From Sphingomonas sp. 28-63-12 (lineage in GTDB: Bacteria > Pseudomonadota > Alphaproteobacteria > Sphingomonadales > Sphingomonadaceae): a stretch of DNA of 39,541 bases. Below are positions 17,151-24,953 of the stretch, one piece after another; position 1 is the first letter of the stretch; each line of letters starts with the position of its first letter. The notes under the pieces were generated by a model, which had not been told where the DNA came from, searched no databases, and worked only from the letters and a program-made list of their open reading frames with translations. Where the stretch lies: the NCBI GenBank assembly GCA_002281535.1, contig NCGD01000006.1, forward strand, positions 1-39,541. The letters are read 5' to 3'. The position numbers were made by a program, and so were the translations under genes.

Positions 17151-17333
17151 ATGGCGACGACCGCGAAAAAGAAGACTCGAGCGCGCCGCTCTGCTCCGGC
17201 GGAAAAGGCGTTCGTCTACCGGGGGATCAAGATCCCGCCGGCCACGGGTCGCCGCTCGCCTCTTGCGCAAGCCATCCTCGACGATTTGCGCAAGATGTAC
17301 GAGCAGCCGCATGGCGAACCCAGCCAGGCGTAA
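17151..17333 (+). CDS. Small basic hypothetical protein ahead of the TIR-like/HEPN-like pair
   Basis: A 60-residue protein that I do not recognise. A Lys/Arg-rich start (MATTAKKKTRARRSAPAEKA) is followed by FVYRGIKIPPATGRRSPLAQ and a short helix (AILDDLRKMYEQ). AGAAGG immediately precedes the ATG at 17151. A longer in-frame start at 17064 would overlap the integrase end. Its last 23 bases overlap the start of the TIR-like gene, so it appears to be the first gene of a three-gene unit. A DNA-binding or antitoxin-like role is conceivable but unsupported. Confidence 0.5.
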   Translation: MATTAKKKTRARRSAPAEKAFVYRGIKIPPATGRRSPLAQAILDDLRKMYEQPHGEPSQA

Positions 17334-17955
17334 GCCGCCCGCTTCCAAATCGATCTTCATCAACTGCCCGTTCGATGAGGAGTTCAAGCCGATCCTGCGC
17401 GCGATGGTGTTCGCCATCATCGCGGCGGGCTATCACCCGCGCTGCGCGCTCGACGCCACCGACGGGGCTGAGGTTCGGGTCGGCAAGATTGCTGTGATGA
17501 TCGGCGAATGCGACTGGGGTATCCACGATCTGTCGCGGGTCGAGGTCGGCGCCGGCGGCGTGCCGCGGTTCAACATGCCGATGGAACTGGGGCTTCATCT
17601 TGGCGCCCGCCTTCTCGGCGAAAAGCGCCATCGGCGAAAGCGCGCGCTCATCCTCGACGCCGAGCGGCATCGCTATGACCAGGCCCTGTCCGATATCAGC
17701 GGCCAGGACATCGAATCCCACGGCAACGATCCCGACGAGGCCATCCGCTGCGTCCGCAACTGGCTGTCCGAGCATCGAATGCGAAACGCGGAACCGCTGC
17801 CCGGCGCGGCGGCCCTGCAAGCGGATTACCGTCGCTTCCAGGCGGATATCGGCGCTCTGATGGCGCCGCGCCGGCTTGATCCCGATGACCTGACACATAG
17901 CGACTTTTTGTTCGCCGTGCTTGACTGGCTCAAGGTGACTGGGGCCGCGGCGTGA
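17311..17955 (+). CDS. TIR/deoxyribosyltransferase-like Rossmann-type protein, candidate defence effector
   Basis: A 214-residue soluble protein. The opening strand and loop KSIFINCPFDEEF (13-25), followed by AMVFAIIAAGYHPRCALDAT, then GECDWGIHDLSR and the block FNMPMELGLHLGA with Glu92, form the strand-loop pattern of the TIR/STIR/nucleoside 2-deoxyribosyltransferase-like superfamily. There the Glu before a Leu-Gly is catalytic (NAD+ or nucleoside cleavage) in the enzymes that have it. A second half (LILDAERHRYDQALSDISGQ, then IRCVRNWLSEH) looks like a conserved C-terminal helical part. The start at 17311 lies inside the preceding small gene, and the stop overlaps the next GTG by 4 bp. Assignment to the superfamily rests on motif reading only, and I do not know a characterised close relative. 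Confidence 0.6.
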   Translation: MANPARRKPPASKSIFINCPFDEEFKPILRAMVFAIIAAGYHPRCALDATDGAEVRVGKIAVMIGECDWGIHDLSRVEVGAGGVPRFNMPMELGLHLGARLLGEKRHRRKRALILDAERHRYDQALSDISGQDIESHGNDPDEAIRCVRNWLSEHRMRNAEPLPGAAALQADYRRFQADIGALMAPRRLDPDDLTHSDFLFAVLDWLKVTGAAA

Positions 17956-18914
17956 GCGCGCTGCTCGACAATGCCATCGGCAGCATCCGTGTCGGCGTGC
18001 AGGACTACCGCTCTCCCGACGACCACCGCTATCTCAGCGCGGTTCGCAATTACTACGCCGGCATCCTGCTCCTCGCAAAAGAGGTGCTGGTCCGCCGCTT
18101 CCCGAACGAAGACCCCGACATCCTGATCGCTGCCCAGCTCAAGCCACAGGCCGGGCCCAACGGCACGGTCGAGATCGTGCCTGCCGGCCGTACTACAATC
18201 GACTTCCAGACGATCGGTCGCCGGTTCGACGACCTCGGCATCCCGTTCGACCACAAGCTGCTCAACGAGCTCAACCGCATCCGCAACGACATCGAGCATC
18301 GCTTTTCGCCGCTTGGCCGCACCGCAATCATCGAGGCGATCGCCAAGGGGTTTCCGGCGGCGGGGCAGCTGTTCCGCCTGCTCGGCGAGGATCCCGTCGA
18401 GCTGCTCGGCGACGAATGGGCCGAGATGCTCCAGTCGCAGGCGCTGTTCATCGCCGAGCTGGAGGCGTGCCAGAAGACGCTCGAGGCGATCGACTGGCGC
18501 TCGGGCACGATCGCCGAGGCCAAGCTCGTCTGCACGGAGTGCGAGTCCAACCTCGTCCAGCAAGCCGATCCCGAAAACACCGACCAGGATGACGCCGATC
18601 TGTCCTGTCGCGCCTGCGGCGCCCAGCTCGACGTCGGCGAAGTGATTGAGAAAACCGTCGAGGACGTCCTTGGCGCCGAGGCCTACCTTCGCGCCAAGGA
18701 TGCTGGCGAGGACGGTCCCTATTATGACTGCCCCGAATGCGACAAAGGGACGTTCATTGATTTCGAAGCGGCCTGCGCCAACTGCGGGTTCACCTACACT
18801 TCGGACGGTCGATGCGGCATTTGCCACGCGACGATTCCCGTCGCCGACATCCTGCAGGATCCAGACCGCACTCTATGCTCCTACCATCAGTATCTGATGG
18901 AGAAGGACGACTGA
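17952..18914 (+). CDS. HEPN-like protein with C-terminal zinc ribbons, partner of the TIR-like protein
   Basis: A 320-residue protein beginning with GTG in a GTGA overlap with the TIR-like gene. The N-terminal helical half contains NELNRIRNDIEHRF, where Arg111 and His116 form the R-x4-H motif of HEPN ribonucleases (usually R-x4-6-H). The C-terminal half carries Cys pairs C194/C197 and C219/C222, then C260/C263, C275/C278 and C288/C291, so it probably folds into two or three zinc ribbons for nucleic-acid or protein binding. The family as a whole is not one I recognise. Strict coupling to a TIR-like protein suggests the two act together, either as sensor and effector or as two subunits. An alternative is a DUF4145-like HEPN scaffold without nuclease activity. 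Confidence 0.6.
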   Translation: MSALLDNAIGSIRVGVQDYRSPDDHRYLSAVRNYYAGILLLAKEVLVRRFPNEDPDILIAAQLKPQAGPNGTVEIVPAGRTTIDFQTIGRRFDDLGIPFDHKLLNELNRIRNDIEHRFSPLGRTAIIEAIAKGFPAAGQLFRLLGEDPVELLGDEWAEMLQSQALFIAELEACQKTLEAIDWRSGTIAEAKLVCTECESNLVQQADPENTDQDDADLSCRACGAQLDVGEVIEKTVEDVLGAEAYLRAKDAGEDGPYYDCPECDKGTFIDFEAACANCGFTYTSDGRCGICHATIPVADILQDPDRTLCSYHQYLMEKDD

Positions 18915-18930
18915 CCACCCAGGCTTGCCG

Positions 18931-19455
18931 CTAGCGCCCTTCCGCGTCGACCGAAGGCAGCGCACGGGGGCGCGTGAGCAATCCGATCTCTCGGTTCAAC
19001 CCGCGAACATAGGGCTTGCCCGCCGCCGCGAAGCCGGCCTTGCCGAGCGTCGCGCGCATTCTGGCATTATCGGTTCGGACCGTTGAGAAAATCGCCGCGC
19101 CATCCGTATGAGCAAGCGCCTCTGCGATGAGCCGATGAGACCATCCAACGCCCTGAAGGTCGGACTCGATGAACACATAGCCGAGCTCATACGGCACCTC
19201 CGGTTTTGGAAGCGCAACGCCCGTCCACCCGGCAACCTTCTTGCGGTAGCTGTCCCGCGGTCGCTTCAAGGCGACAACCCCGCGCATGACGCCATCGGCC
19301 CAAAGTGTGACTAGCACTCTGGCGTTGGCGATATTCTCTTCGAGTATCGCTCCCCCGACTTCGCCGCCCATAATCACGAGATCCCGAAATCGGGCTCGAT
19401 CGCTGTCGGAAAACGCGTCAGGCGTCGCTGCTTTGATCTCAATCTTGGAAGCCAT
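18931..19455 (-). CDS. GNAT-family N-acetyltransferase
   Basis: A 174-residue protein with the GNAT core: a strand ending VPYELGYVFIESDLQGVGWS, in which the Q-G-x-G-x-(S/A) acetyl-CoA pyrophosphate loop reads LQGVGWSH. It is followed by ALAHTDGAAIFSTVRTDNARM (the usual conserved strand and Asn) and AGFAAAGKPY. The ATG at 19455 is preferred over 19518, since the longer frame would run through a different remnant reading frame. It converges on the HEPN-like gene with a 16-bp gap and may share a promoter with the fragment upstream. The substrate is not deducible. Confidence 0.75.
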   Translation of the reverse strand: MASKIEIKAATPDAFSDSDRARFRDLVIMGGEVGGAILEENIANARVLVTLWADGVMRGVVALKRPRDSYRKKVAGWTGVALPKPEVPYELGYVFIESDLQGVGWSHRLIAEALAHTDGAAIFSTVRTDNARMRATLGKAGFAAAGKPYVRGLNREIGLLTRPRALPSVDAEGR

Positions 19456-19474
19456 CTTCGCGCCATAGCAGTGC

Positions 19475-19609
19475 TCAGCTGTCACCCCCAAGGGCGTCGA
19501 GGTTCTCCAGATCGCCAAACATCTCGTGGATGTAGCGATTCCGTCGCGGGAACGTGGTCAGCAGCTCGTCTGTAACCAACCTGAAGTTTTGCCGATTGTT
19601 CTTCCCGCT
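19475..19609 (-). pseudogene. Possible C-terminal gene remnant upstream of the acetyltransferase
   Basis: The minus frame reads FRLVTDELLTTFPRRNRYIH and then EMFGDLENLDALGGDS before a TGA. It looks like the end of a real protein but meets a TAG at 19610-19612 and has no good start. Its stop is 19 bp before the acetyltransferase ATG, as in an operon. It may mark the breakpoint where the phosphorothioation locus was inserted. A chance reading frame is the alternative. Confidence 0.3.
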
Positions 19610-19666
19610 CTATAGCTTGCTGCGCGTGGTGATGGTGCGAATCGCGATGAGGGGGCGACGACGGGC

Positions 19667-21325
19667 TTGGTGTTCGATTCACAGCGAGGCTACGCGGGTG
19701 CGTCCCCTGGTCAGAATCTTGGGAGCTTGCTCGATCGCCTAACTGTGCGCGACCTCCAGATGATCGTTGGCCCGCGGGTGCTTCCTCTCCTCCCAGTCGT
19801 TCCGAAAGGAGATCGATCCGCCCTGATTGCGGCGGCAGAACGAGCGTTGCAGGACCGGGCGCAACAAGTCGTCGGGGAGCCGGAGATCAGGAAGACCCTG
19901 CTGCGCAATCTCGATCCGGGCAAACTTGACGAATTGAAAGCTCGATTGACCCAAGGTGGGGTCGATGTCGCTGCGGGTGAACTGGATATACGAGATCTCG
20001 CCGCGCCCCGGCCTTGGGCCATCGCCAGTGGATTTCTCGGTCTACAAGGGGAGGACGCGGCTGCTGGAACGACGGCGCTCCACCGCCAAGAAATCCAGCC
20101 AACCTTCCCCCTCTTCCCGCATCAGCGTTCGGTCGTTCGGCGCGCTTATAAGCGCGTCGGGACTGGATTCGGTCGGACGCTCATTCATATGCCGACCGGC
20201 TCAGGCAAAACCCGAACGGCGATGCATTTGGTATCCCGAGCGCTGAACGAGTTCGAACCAGGCATCGTCGTTTGGCTCGCCACCAGCCGGGAACTGTTGG
20301 AGCAGGCTGCCGAAACATTCGACGCGGCCTGGTCGTCGCTAGGCAATCGCGACCTGGAAGTGCGTCGCTTTTGGGGTGCCCGCACGCCAGCGCCGGACGA
20401 CATGGCCGATGGAATTCTCATAGCCGGGCTTGCAAAACTGCATGCATGGCGCGAGCGAGACGGCTTGGCTTTCCTGAAACTCGCCGCCAAGGTCCGCCTC
20501 GTCATTATGGACGAGGCCCACCAAGCCGTGGCGCCGACCTACCGCGAGGTAATCGAGGGCTTGTGCGGCGCGGGGGGCGAAGGCGCCTTGCTCGGCCTGA
20601 CCGCCACGCCGGGTCGGTCATGGAATGACGTGGGTGCCGACGAAGCGCTTTCCGATTTCTTCGGGGGTTCGAAAGTCGTGCTGGAGATCGGCGACGACCC
20701 CAACCCGGTCAAATATCTGCTCGATAACGGCTATCTGGCGCGACCGGCTTTTCAGCAGATTGAATACGCGCCCGAGATCCGCCCATCGCCTTCCGAGTTG
20801 AGGAAGCTCGCGAAGCTTGATGATTATGCCGACGAGACCCTGGACAAATTGGCCGCCGACACGGCGCGTAACCTCGCGATCTTGGATGCGGCCAAGGGAC
20901 TGATCGCTCGCGGACACACGCGGATCATCTTGTTCGCGGTCAGTGTTGAACATGCTCAGGATATGGCCAGCGGCTTGGCGGCACATGGCATCGCGGCCGC
21001 TGTGGTGTCCGGCGATACCCCTGGCGCCAAGCGCACCTCGATTCTCAAGACCTTCAAGAGCGCGACCTCCCGGCCGCAGGTACTTTGCAATTTCGGCGTT
21101 CTGACTACTGGCTTCGATGCGCCGCGCACGAGCGCCGCCATCATCGCCCGGCCCACCAAATCGCTCGTGCTTTACAGCCAGATGGTTGGTCGGGCCACAC
21201 GCGGGCCGCAGGCCGGCGGCAATGACACCTGCGAAATCCTCACCGTCCACGATCCGGCTTATCCCGGATTTGGAGACATCGCCGAGGCATTCTTTAACTG
21301 GGAGGACGTCTGGCATGGCGACTGA
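19667..21325 (+). CDS. DEAD/DEAH-box (SF2) helicase, candidate SspF-like restriction component
   Basis: A 552-residue ATP-dependent helicase or translocase. An N-terminal domain of about 145 residues without a recognised fold (DRLTVRDLQMIVGPRVLPLL and onward) precedes the motor. Motor motifs are FPHQRSVVRRA (Q-like), Walker A MPTGSGKT (175-182), DEAH (282-285), GLTATPGRSW (motif III), VVSGDTPGAKR, VLTTGFDAPR (V) and QMVGRATRG (VI). The frame begins with TTG at 19667 (or GTG at 19670) behind GAGGGGG. No later start keeps the N-terminal domain. The gene overlaps the GHKL gene by 11 bp. With the GHKL and PLD genes it forms a rightward operon facing sspABCD. By composition it probably corresponds to the SspFGH-type restriction arm, but subunit lettering is inferred. 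Confidence 0.85.
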   Translation: MVFDSQRGYAGASPGQNLGSLLDRLTVRDLQMIVGPRVLPLLPVVPKGDRSALIAAAERALQDRAQQVVGEPEIRKTLLRNLDPGKLDELKARLTQGGVDVAAGELDIRDLAAPRPWAIASGFLGLQGEDAAAGTTALHRQEIQPTFPLFPHQRSVVRRAYKRVGTGFGRTLIHMPTGSGKTRTAMHLVSRALNEFEPGIVVWLATSRELLEQAAETFDAAWSSLGNRDLEVRRFWGARTPAPDDMADGILIAGLAKLHAWRERDGLAFLKLAAKVRLVIMDEAHQAVAPTYREVIEGLCGAGGEGALLGLTATPGRSWNDVGADEALSDFFGGSKVVLEIGDDPNPVKYLLDNGYLARPAFQQIEYAPEIRPSPSELRKLAKLDDYADETLDKLAADTARNLAILDAAKGLIARGHTRIILFAVSVEHAQDMASGLAAHGIAAAVVSGDTPGAKRTSILKTFKSATSRPQVLCNFGVLTTGFDAPRTSAAIIARPTKSLVLYSQMVGRATRGPQAGGNDTCEILTVHDPAYPGFGDIAEAFFNWEDVWHGD

Positions 21326-23138
21326 TGAGACCACGATCGAAGACGCGTCCTTCATTCCCGCCGATCTCGCGATCCAGGCGATGCGCGATAGCGGTTACAA
21401 GAACACCGCCTATGCTCTCGCCGAACTGATCGACAACTCGGTGCAGGCCGAAGCCAAGAGCATCGAAATCATCTGCATCGAAGAGATGGTGCAACTCGCC
21501 GACCGCAAGCGCAAACGCCTAACCAAGATCGCGGTGCTCGACGACGGGCTAGGCATGAACGCATCGGTGCTTCGCAAAGCACTGCAATTCGGCAACGGAA
21601 CCCGCCTAAATGACCGTTCTGGTATCGGGCGCTTCGGCATGGGCCTTCCAAATGCATCCATTTCGCAAGCTGGACGGCTCGACGTGTGGAGCTGGCAAAA
21701 CGGGCCTGACAACGCCCTACACAGCTTCCTGGACGTTCAGGAGATTCGAGATCGGCTGCGCAGAGAGGTGCCGATCCCACAGCCGCTAGCGGTTCCCGCC
21801 GAGTGGCGCGAGCGAGCGCTGAGTGTAGGCCATAGCGGAACCTTGGTCGTCTGGACGAAACTGAGTCCGGATCGGCTCACCTGGAAGGGCGCCAAGGCCA
21901 CGTTGAAAAACACCGGCTGGCTGCTCGGACGCATCCATCGTCGTTTTGTCGGTGACGGAAGTCTCAGCATCCGGCTAGCGGGCGGCGAGGACGGATATCT
22001 GGAATCCGATGCCGTCACGATCAACGACCCAATGTACCTGATCGCGGCGCCGACCATGCCGGCGCCATTCAACAAGGAGCCCATGTTCAAGGACGTTTTC
22101 AGCGTCCCAGTGACGGTGGAGGTCAATGATAAGACTTATCAGGTTCAGACCCGTTACTCCGTGGCCAAGGATATCACGCTCGATCTCGCTGGGACGGTGA
22201 ATCGCGGCGACACCGCTTACGGGAAGGACGCGGCCAACAATATTGGCGTCTCCGTGATGCGGGAAGGCCGGGAGCTGATGCTCGACCGATCCTGGACGAT
22301 TCAATACGACCCGCGTGATCGGTGGTGGGGATGCGAGGTCGAATTTCCCGCAGCGCTCGACGAAATCTTCGGGGTCACCAACAACAAACAGGCTGCCACC
22401 GTCTTCAACGAACTATCCGGCCTGGACTGGAAGGATCTCGCCGATCCCGGCGAAACCATGCCGGAGGTCGTTGCGCGGCTCAAGGATGAAGGCGACCCGA
22501 AGGGGGTGCTCCTCCATCTCAGCGAAACCATCAAGAATAATCTCGCCCAACTCCGAAGCACGATCAAAATCCAGGCCAAGGGCACCCGGAAGGGCGGCAA
22601 ACGACATACCGATGGAGATCCAACCGAAGAGGCCAACAAGCGCTGGAAACAGCGGGACGAGACCAATCCGATCCCTGACGCGGATACTCCACCGTCGACC
22701 GATGATCTGAATGAGCTTTCGGGAGACCTGACCGAGGATGGACGCAATGCCGAAGACACGTCGGAAATCGTCGCCCGGGTCGTATCCGGCGACCTGAAGG
22801 TTGTCTTCATCGACAAGGCCCTTGGGGGTTCGTCCGAACTCTTCACCGTGGTCGCTCGTGGCCCGCTCACCGAGGTGGTCTTCAACCGCCGACATCCGGC
22901 CTTCGATATGATCTTCGACACGGTCTCCGCCGATGATGACCTTGACGCCCTATCGAGCACCGAACTGCAGGATCGCCTGCTGAAGGCCGGCCAGGCCGTC
23001 CAGCTTCTCTTCGCAGCCTGGGCCCGCATGGAGCGCGAGGATCCGCCAAACCAGGCACGCTATGAAAGGGTCCGGGAGAGCTGGGGCAAACTGGCCCGCG
23101 ACTTTCTCGATCCTGTCGATATTTCCGGCCTCGACTGA
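21315..23138 (+). CDS. GHKL (HSP90/MORC-like) ATPase, candidate SspG-like restriction component
   Basis: A 607-residue protein with an N-terminal Bergerat ATP-binding fold: N-box AYALAELIDNSVQA (Glu37, Asn41), G1 box VLDDGLGM (75-81 region) and G2 box GIGRFGMGLPNAS (103-115). The order and spacing fit MutL/HSP90/MORC-type ATPases, which clamp around DNA or partners when ATP binds. A middle domain follows. About residues 400-480 are polar and charged (KGTRKGGKRHTDGDPTEEAN region). The C-terminal 130 residues contain HPAFDMIFDTVSADDDLDAL. GGGAGGAC precedes the ATG, which lies inside the helicase gene, so the two are coupled. The PLD gene starts at the last base of its stop. It may act as a switch for the nuclease, an inference from the context. 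Confidence 0.85.
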   Translation: MATDETTIEDASFIPADLAIQAMRDSGYKNTAYALAELIDNSVQAEAKSIEIICIEEMVQLADRKRKRLTKIAVLDDGLGMNASVLRKALQFGNGTRLNDRSGIGRFGMGLPNASISQAGRLDVWSWQNGPDNALHSFLDVQEIRDRLRREVPIPQPLAVPAEWRERALSVGHSGTLVVWTKLSPDRLTWKGAKATLKNTGWLLGRIHRRFVGDGSLSIRLAGGEDGYLESDAVTINDPMYLIAAPTMPAPFNKEPMFKDVFSVPVTVEVNDKTYQVQTRYSVAKDITLDLAGTVNRGDTAYGKDAANNIGVSVMREGRELMLDRSWTIQYDPRDRWWGCEVEFPAALDEIFGVTNNKQAATVFNELSGLDWKDLADPGETMPEVVARLKDEGDPKGVLLHLSETIKNNLAQLRSTIKIQAKGTRKGGKRHTDGDPTEEANKRWKQRDETNPIPDADTPPSTDDLNELSGDLTEDGRNAEDTSEIVARVVSGDLKVVFIDKALGGSSELFTVVARGPLTEVVFNRRHPAFDMIFDTVSADDDLDALSSTELQDRLLKAGQAVQLLFAAWARMEREDPPNQARYERVRESWGKLARDFLDPVDISGLD

Positions 23139-24049
23139 TGCGTCGAGATGGCGATCTGCTCGTCGCGCATGTGGCGCGAGCAAAAAAGAGCGTCTTGCTC
23201 TGTGCGCCCTTCATCAAGCTGGGTGTAGCCAAGCGCCTACTGAGCGCCATCGATCCTGATGTCCCTATAGACATCGTCACTCGGTGGCATGCTGAGGAGG
23301 TCGCCGCCGGCGTTAGCGACTTGGCCGTGTTCGATCTTGCTGCCAGCCGGTCCAGCGTAACTCTGCGCCTTCTCGATAACCTGCACGCCAAACTCTATGC
23401 CTCCGATGATCTGCTGCTTGCTGGTTCTGCAAATCTCACTGCGACCGCCCTTGGCTGGTGCAGCGACCCCAACCTCGAACTTCTCATGGCAGTGCCATCA
23501 AATGACGAGGCGGTCCTGCGGTGTCGGGCGGGACTATCCGCGGCGCGCTTGGCGACCGCCGAGGAACGCGCGGCCATTCAAGCGGTCGTAGACGAGATGC
23601 AGCGACCGCCTTTGCCCGAGGCGAAGACGGTTGACGACGCGCTGGCCGGACCCTGGCTCCCCAAGCTGGCGGCTCCCGAACGATTGTTCGCCGCCTATGT
23701 CCCCTCGGGGCGAGAGAGGTTGACGACTTCGGCCATCGAAGCCGCTGACCATGACCTTCAAGCGCTGGCCATCGAGCCCAACTTGAACGAACCGACCTTC
23801 CGGACTCAGGTCGCCGAGCGGTTTTCCACCATGCCTGCAGTCAGCGCCATTTTGAGAGCGGCTCAAAGCGACTTGTCGGATGCGGCCGCGGCCGATTTGA
23901 TCCAAACGCTTGTCGGAACGTCCGACATGAGTGCAACCGCGCGTTGGCAGATCGTCCGCGAATGGCTCACATACTTCTTGCGCGACAAATACGAGATCGC
24001 GCCTCAATCTTTCGTCACGCGCCTGCGGCCGGGCGCCGGTCGCGAGTAG
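23138..24049 (+). CDS. Phospholipase D-family (HKD) nuclease, candidate SspH-like restriction component
   Basis: A 303-residue protein with a single HKD motif: LHAKLYASDDLLLAGSANLT gives His83, Lys85, Asp90 and the G-S-x-N continuation (Ser97, Asn99). PLD nucleases with one motif usually dimerise to form the active site. An N-terminal strand SVLLCAPFIKLGVAKRLL is typical of the family's first fold element. The last 150 residues are helical and unassigned. The ATG overlaps the GHKL stop by one base (TGATG), indicating coupled translation at a fixed ratio. As the only obvious nuclease of the operon it is the likely DNA-damaging subunit. Its stop lies 61 bp from the converging sspD stop. Confidence 0.85.
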   Translation: MRRDGDLLVAHVARAKKSVLLCAPFIKLGVAKRLLSAIDPDVPIDIVTRWHAEEVAAGVSDLAVFDLAASRSSVTLRLLDNLHAKLYASDDLLLAGSANLTATALGWCSDPNLELLMAVPSNDEAVLRCRAGLSAARLATAEERAAIQAVVDEMQRPPLPEAKTVDDALAGPWLPKLAAPERLFAAYVPSGRERLTTSAIEAADHDLQALAIEPNLNEPTFRTQVAERFSTMPAVSAILRAAQSDLSDAAAADLIQTLVGTSDMSATARWQIVREWLTYFLRDKYEIAPQSFVTRLRPGAGRE

Positions 24050-24070
24050 AGGCTCCTTGGAAATCCACCT

Positions 24071-24110
24071 GCCGACGAACTCGATCAGCGAGAGTTTGTC
24101 CGAAGTCGGC
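24071..24110. terminator. Imperfect hairpin between converging operons
   Basis: Outer arms GCCGAC (24071-24076) and GTCGGC (24105-24110) and inner arms AACTC and GAGTT form an interrupted stem in the 61-bp gap between the PLD and sspD stops. The U-tract is weak on both strands. It may act as a bidirectional terminator. Confidence 0.35.
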
Positions 24111-24953
24111 CTATTTATGACAAATCACGCACCCGCCCGCCGCCTCGTCGATCCCATAGACGTCATCGATGGTATCGGCGGCCGCGTCGGCAAGAGGGTT
24201 GGCTGGCCGGCGTAGCTTGAGCCGCTCCCGTCGGCGTTCATAATCCACTTTGATCTGCTCGGCGCGCGCTGGGCGGATGAGTTCGGGCAAGCTTTCGCCC
24301 TGGCTCCAGGTGAAGGGGGAGCCGTCCCGCAGCGCCGTCTTCTCATAGTCCACGGCTTCGGCAAATCGGTCGGGATGGTGTTCGGCCAATCGTACCCATT
24401 CGATCTTCTGCTGGAAAAAGCAGAAGGTGCAGCCTGAGCGGGAGCGCCAGGAATAGTAGTCCGGCTCGCCAACATCCGCCTGCTGCAGCATCTCGATCAC
24501 CCCAGCGCGATCGATCCCGGCCTCTCGCAATGGCAAGTGGACCTGCATGTTGTCATGCGTTGCCTGATAGCCCTCGCGTGTCGGTTCATCGGCACGGATC
24601 GCCACATAGGAGTGGACTGTGACGCCGGCGTCGAGATCGGCACGCAGCCATTTTTCAAGCGGTCGGAGCTTCAGCTGGCGCGTACACCATCGCGTCCGCG
24701 GGGAGGGAAGAAAGTTGCCATATTCGTCGAGCCAGAAATCGAAGTCGCGATCCGGATTGAGGCGCAGGATCGGCTTTCCCAGGAACCCTTCCAGCCGGTC
24801 GAGGAAGGTATAGACCTCCGGCAGCTCTTTGCCGGTATCGGTGAAAAAATACTCGAGCGGCAGTTCAGGATGGTGCTGCCGCATGTAGACGGCCAGCGCC
24901 GCGCTATCGCGCCCGCCCGAGATGCCAAGAATGTGCCGATCGGGTTGGGTCAC
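24111..24953 (-). CDS. sspD: SspD: PAPS-reductase/ATP-pyrophosphatase family DNA phosphorothioation protein
   Basis: PP-loop enzyme thought to activate the DNA backbone with ATP so that sulfur from SspA can be inserted. The 280 residues carry ISGGRDSAAL (11-20, PP-loop SGGxDS), FFTDTGKELPEVY (36-48, PAPS-reductase type), RWCTRQLKLRPLE with Cys90, and CTFC (175-178). A C-terminal CVIC pair (275-278) could, with the others, hold an Fe-S cluster as in the related DndC. The length fits the compact SspD rather than the longer DndC. It begins with GTG in a GTGA overlap with sspC, the last gene of the sspABCD operon. Confidence 0.87.
   Translation of the reverse strand: MTQPDRHILGISGGRDSAALAVYMRQHHPELPLEYFFTDTGKELPEVYTFLDRLEGFLGKPILRLNPDRDFDFWLDEYGNFLPSPRTRWCTRQLKLRPLEKWLRADLDAGVTVHSYVAIRADEPTREGYQATHDNMQVHLPLREAGIDRAGVIEMLQQADVGEPDYYSWRSRSGCTFCFFQQKIEWVRLAEHHPDRFAEAVDYEKTALRDGSPFTWSQGESLPELIRPARAEQIKVDYERRRERLKLRRPANPLADAAADTIDDVYGIDEAAGGCVICHK

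Noticed and set aside
19667-24049. DISARM or Dpd (7-deazapurine) system, because a helicase and a PLD protein occur together
   Set aside because: There is no DUF1998 protein, no SNF2 DrmD and no TGT-like DpdA, and the GHKL ATPase plus adjacent sspABCD fit phosphorothioate-based defence better.
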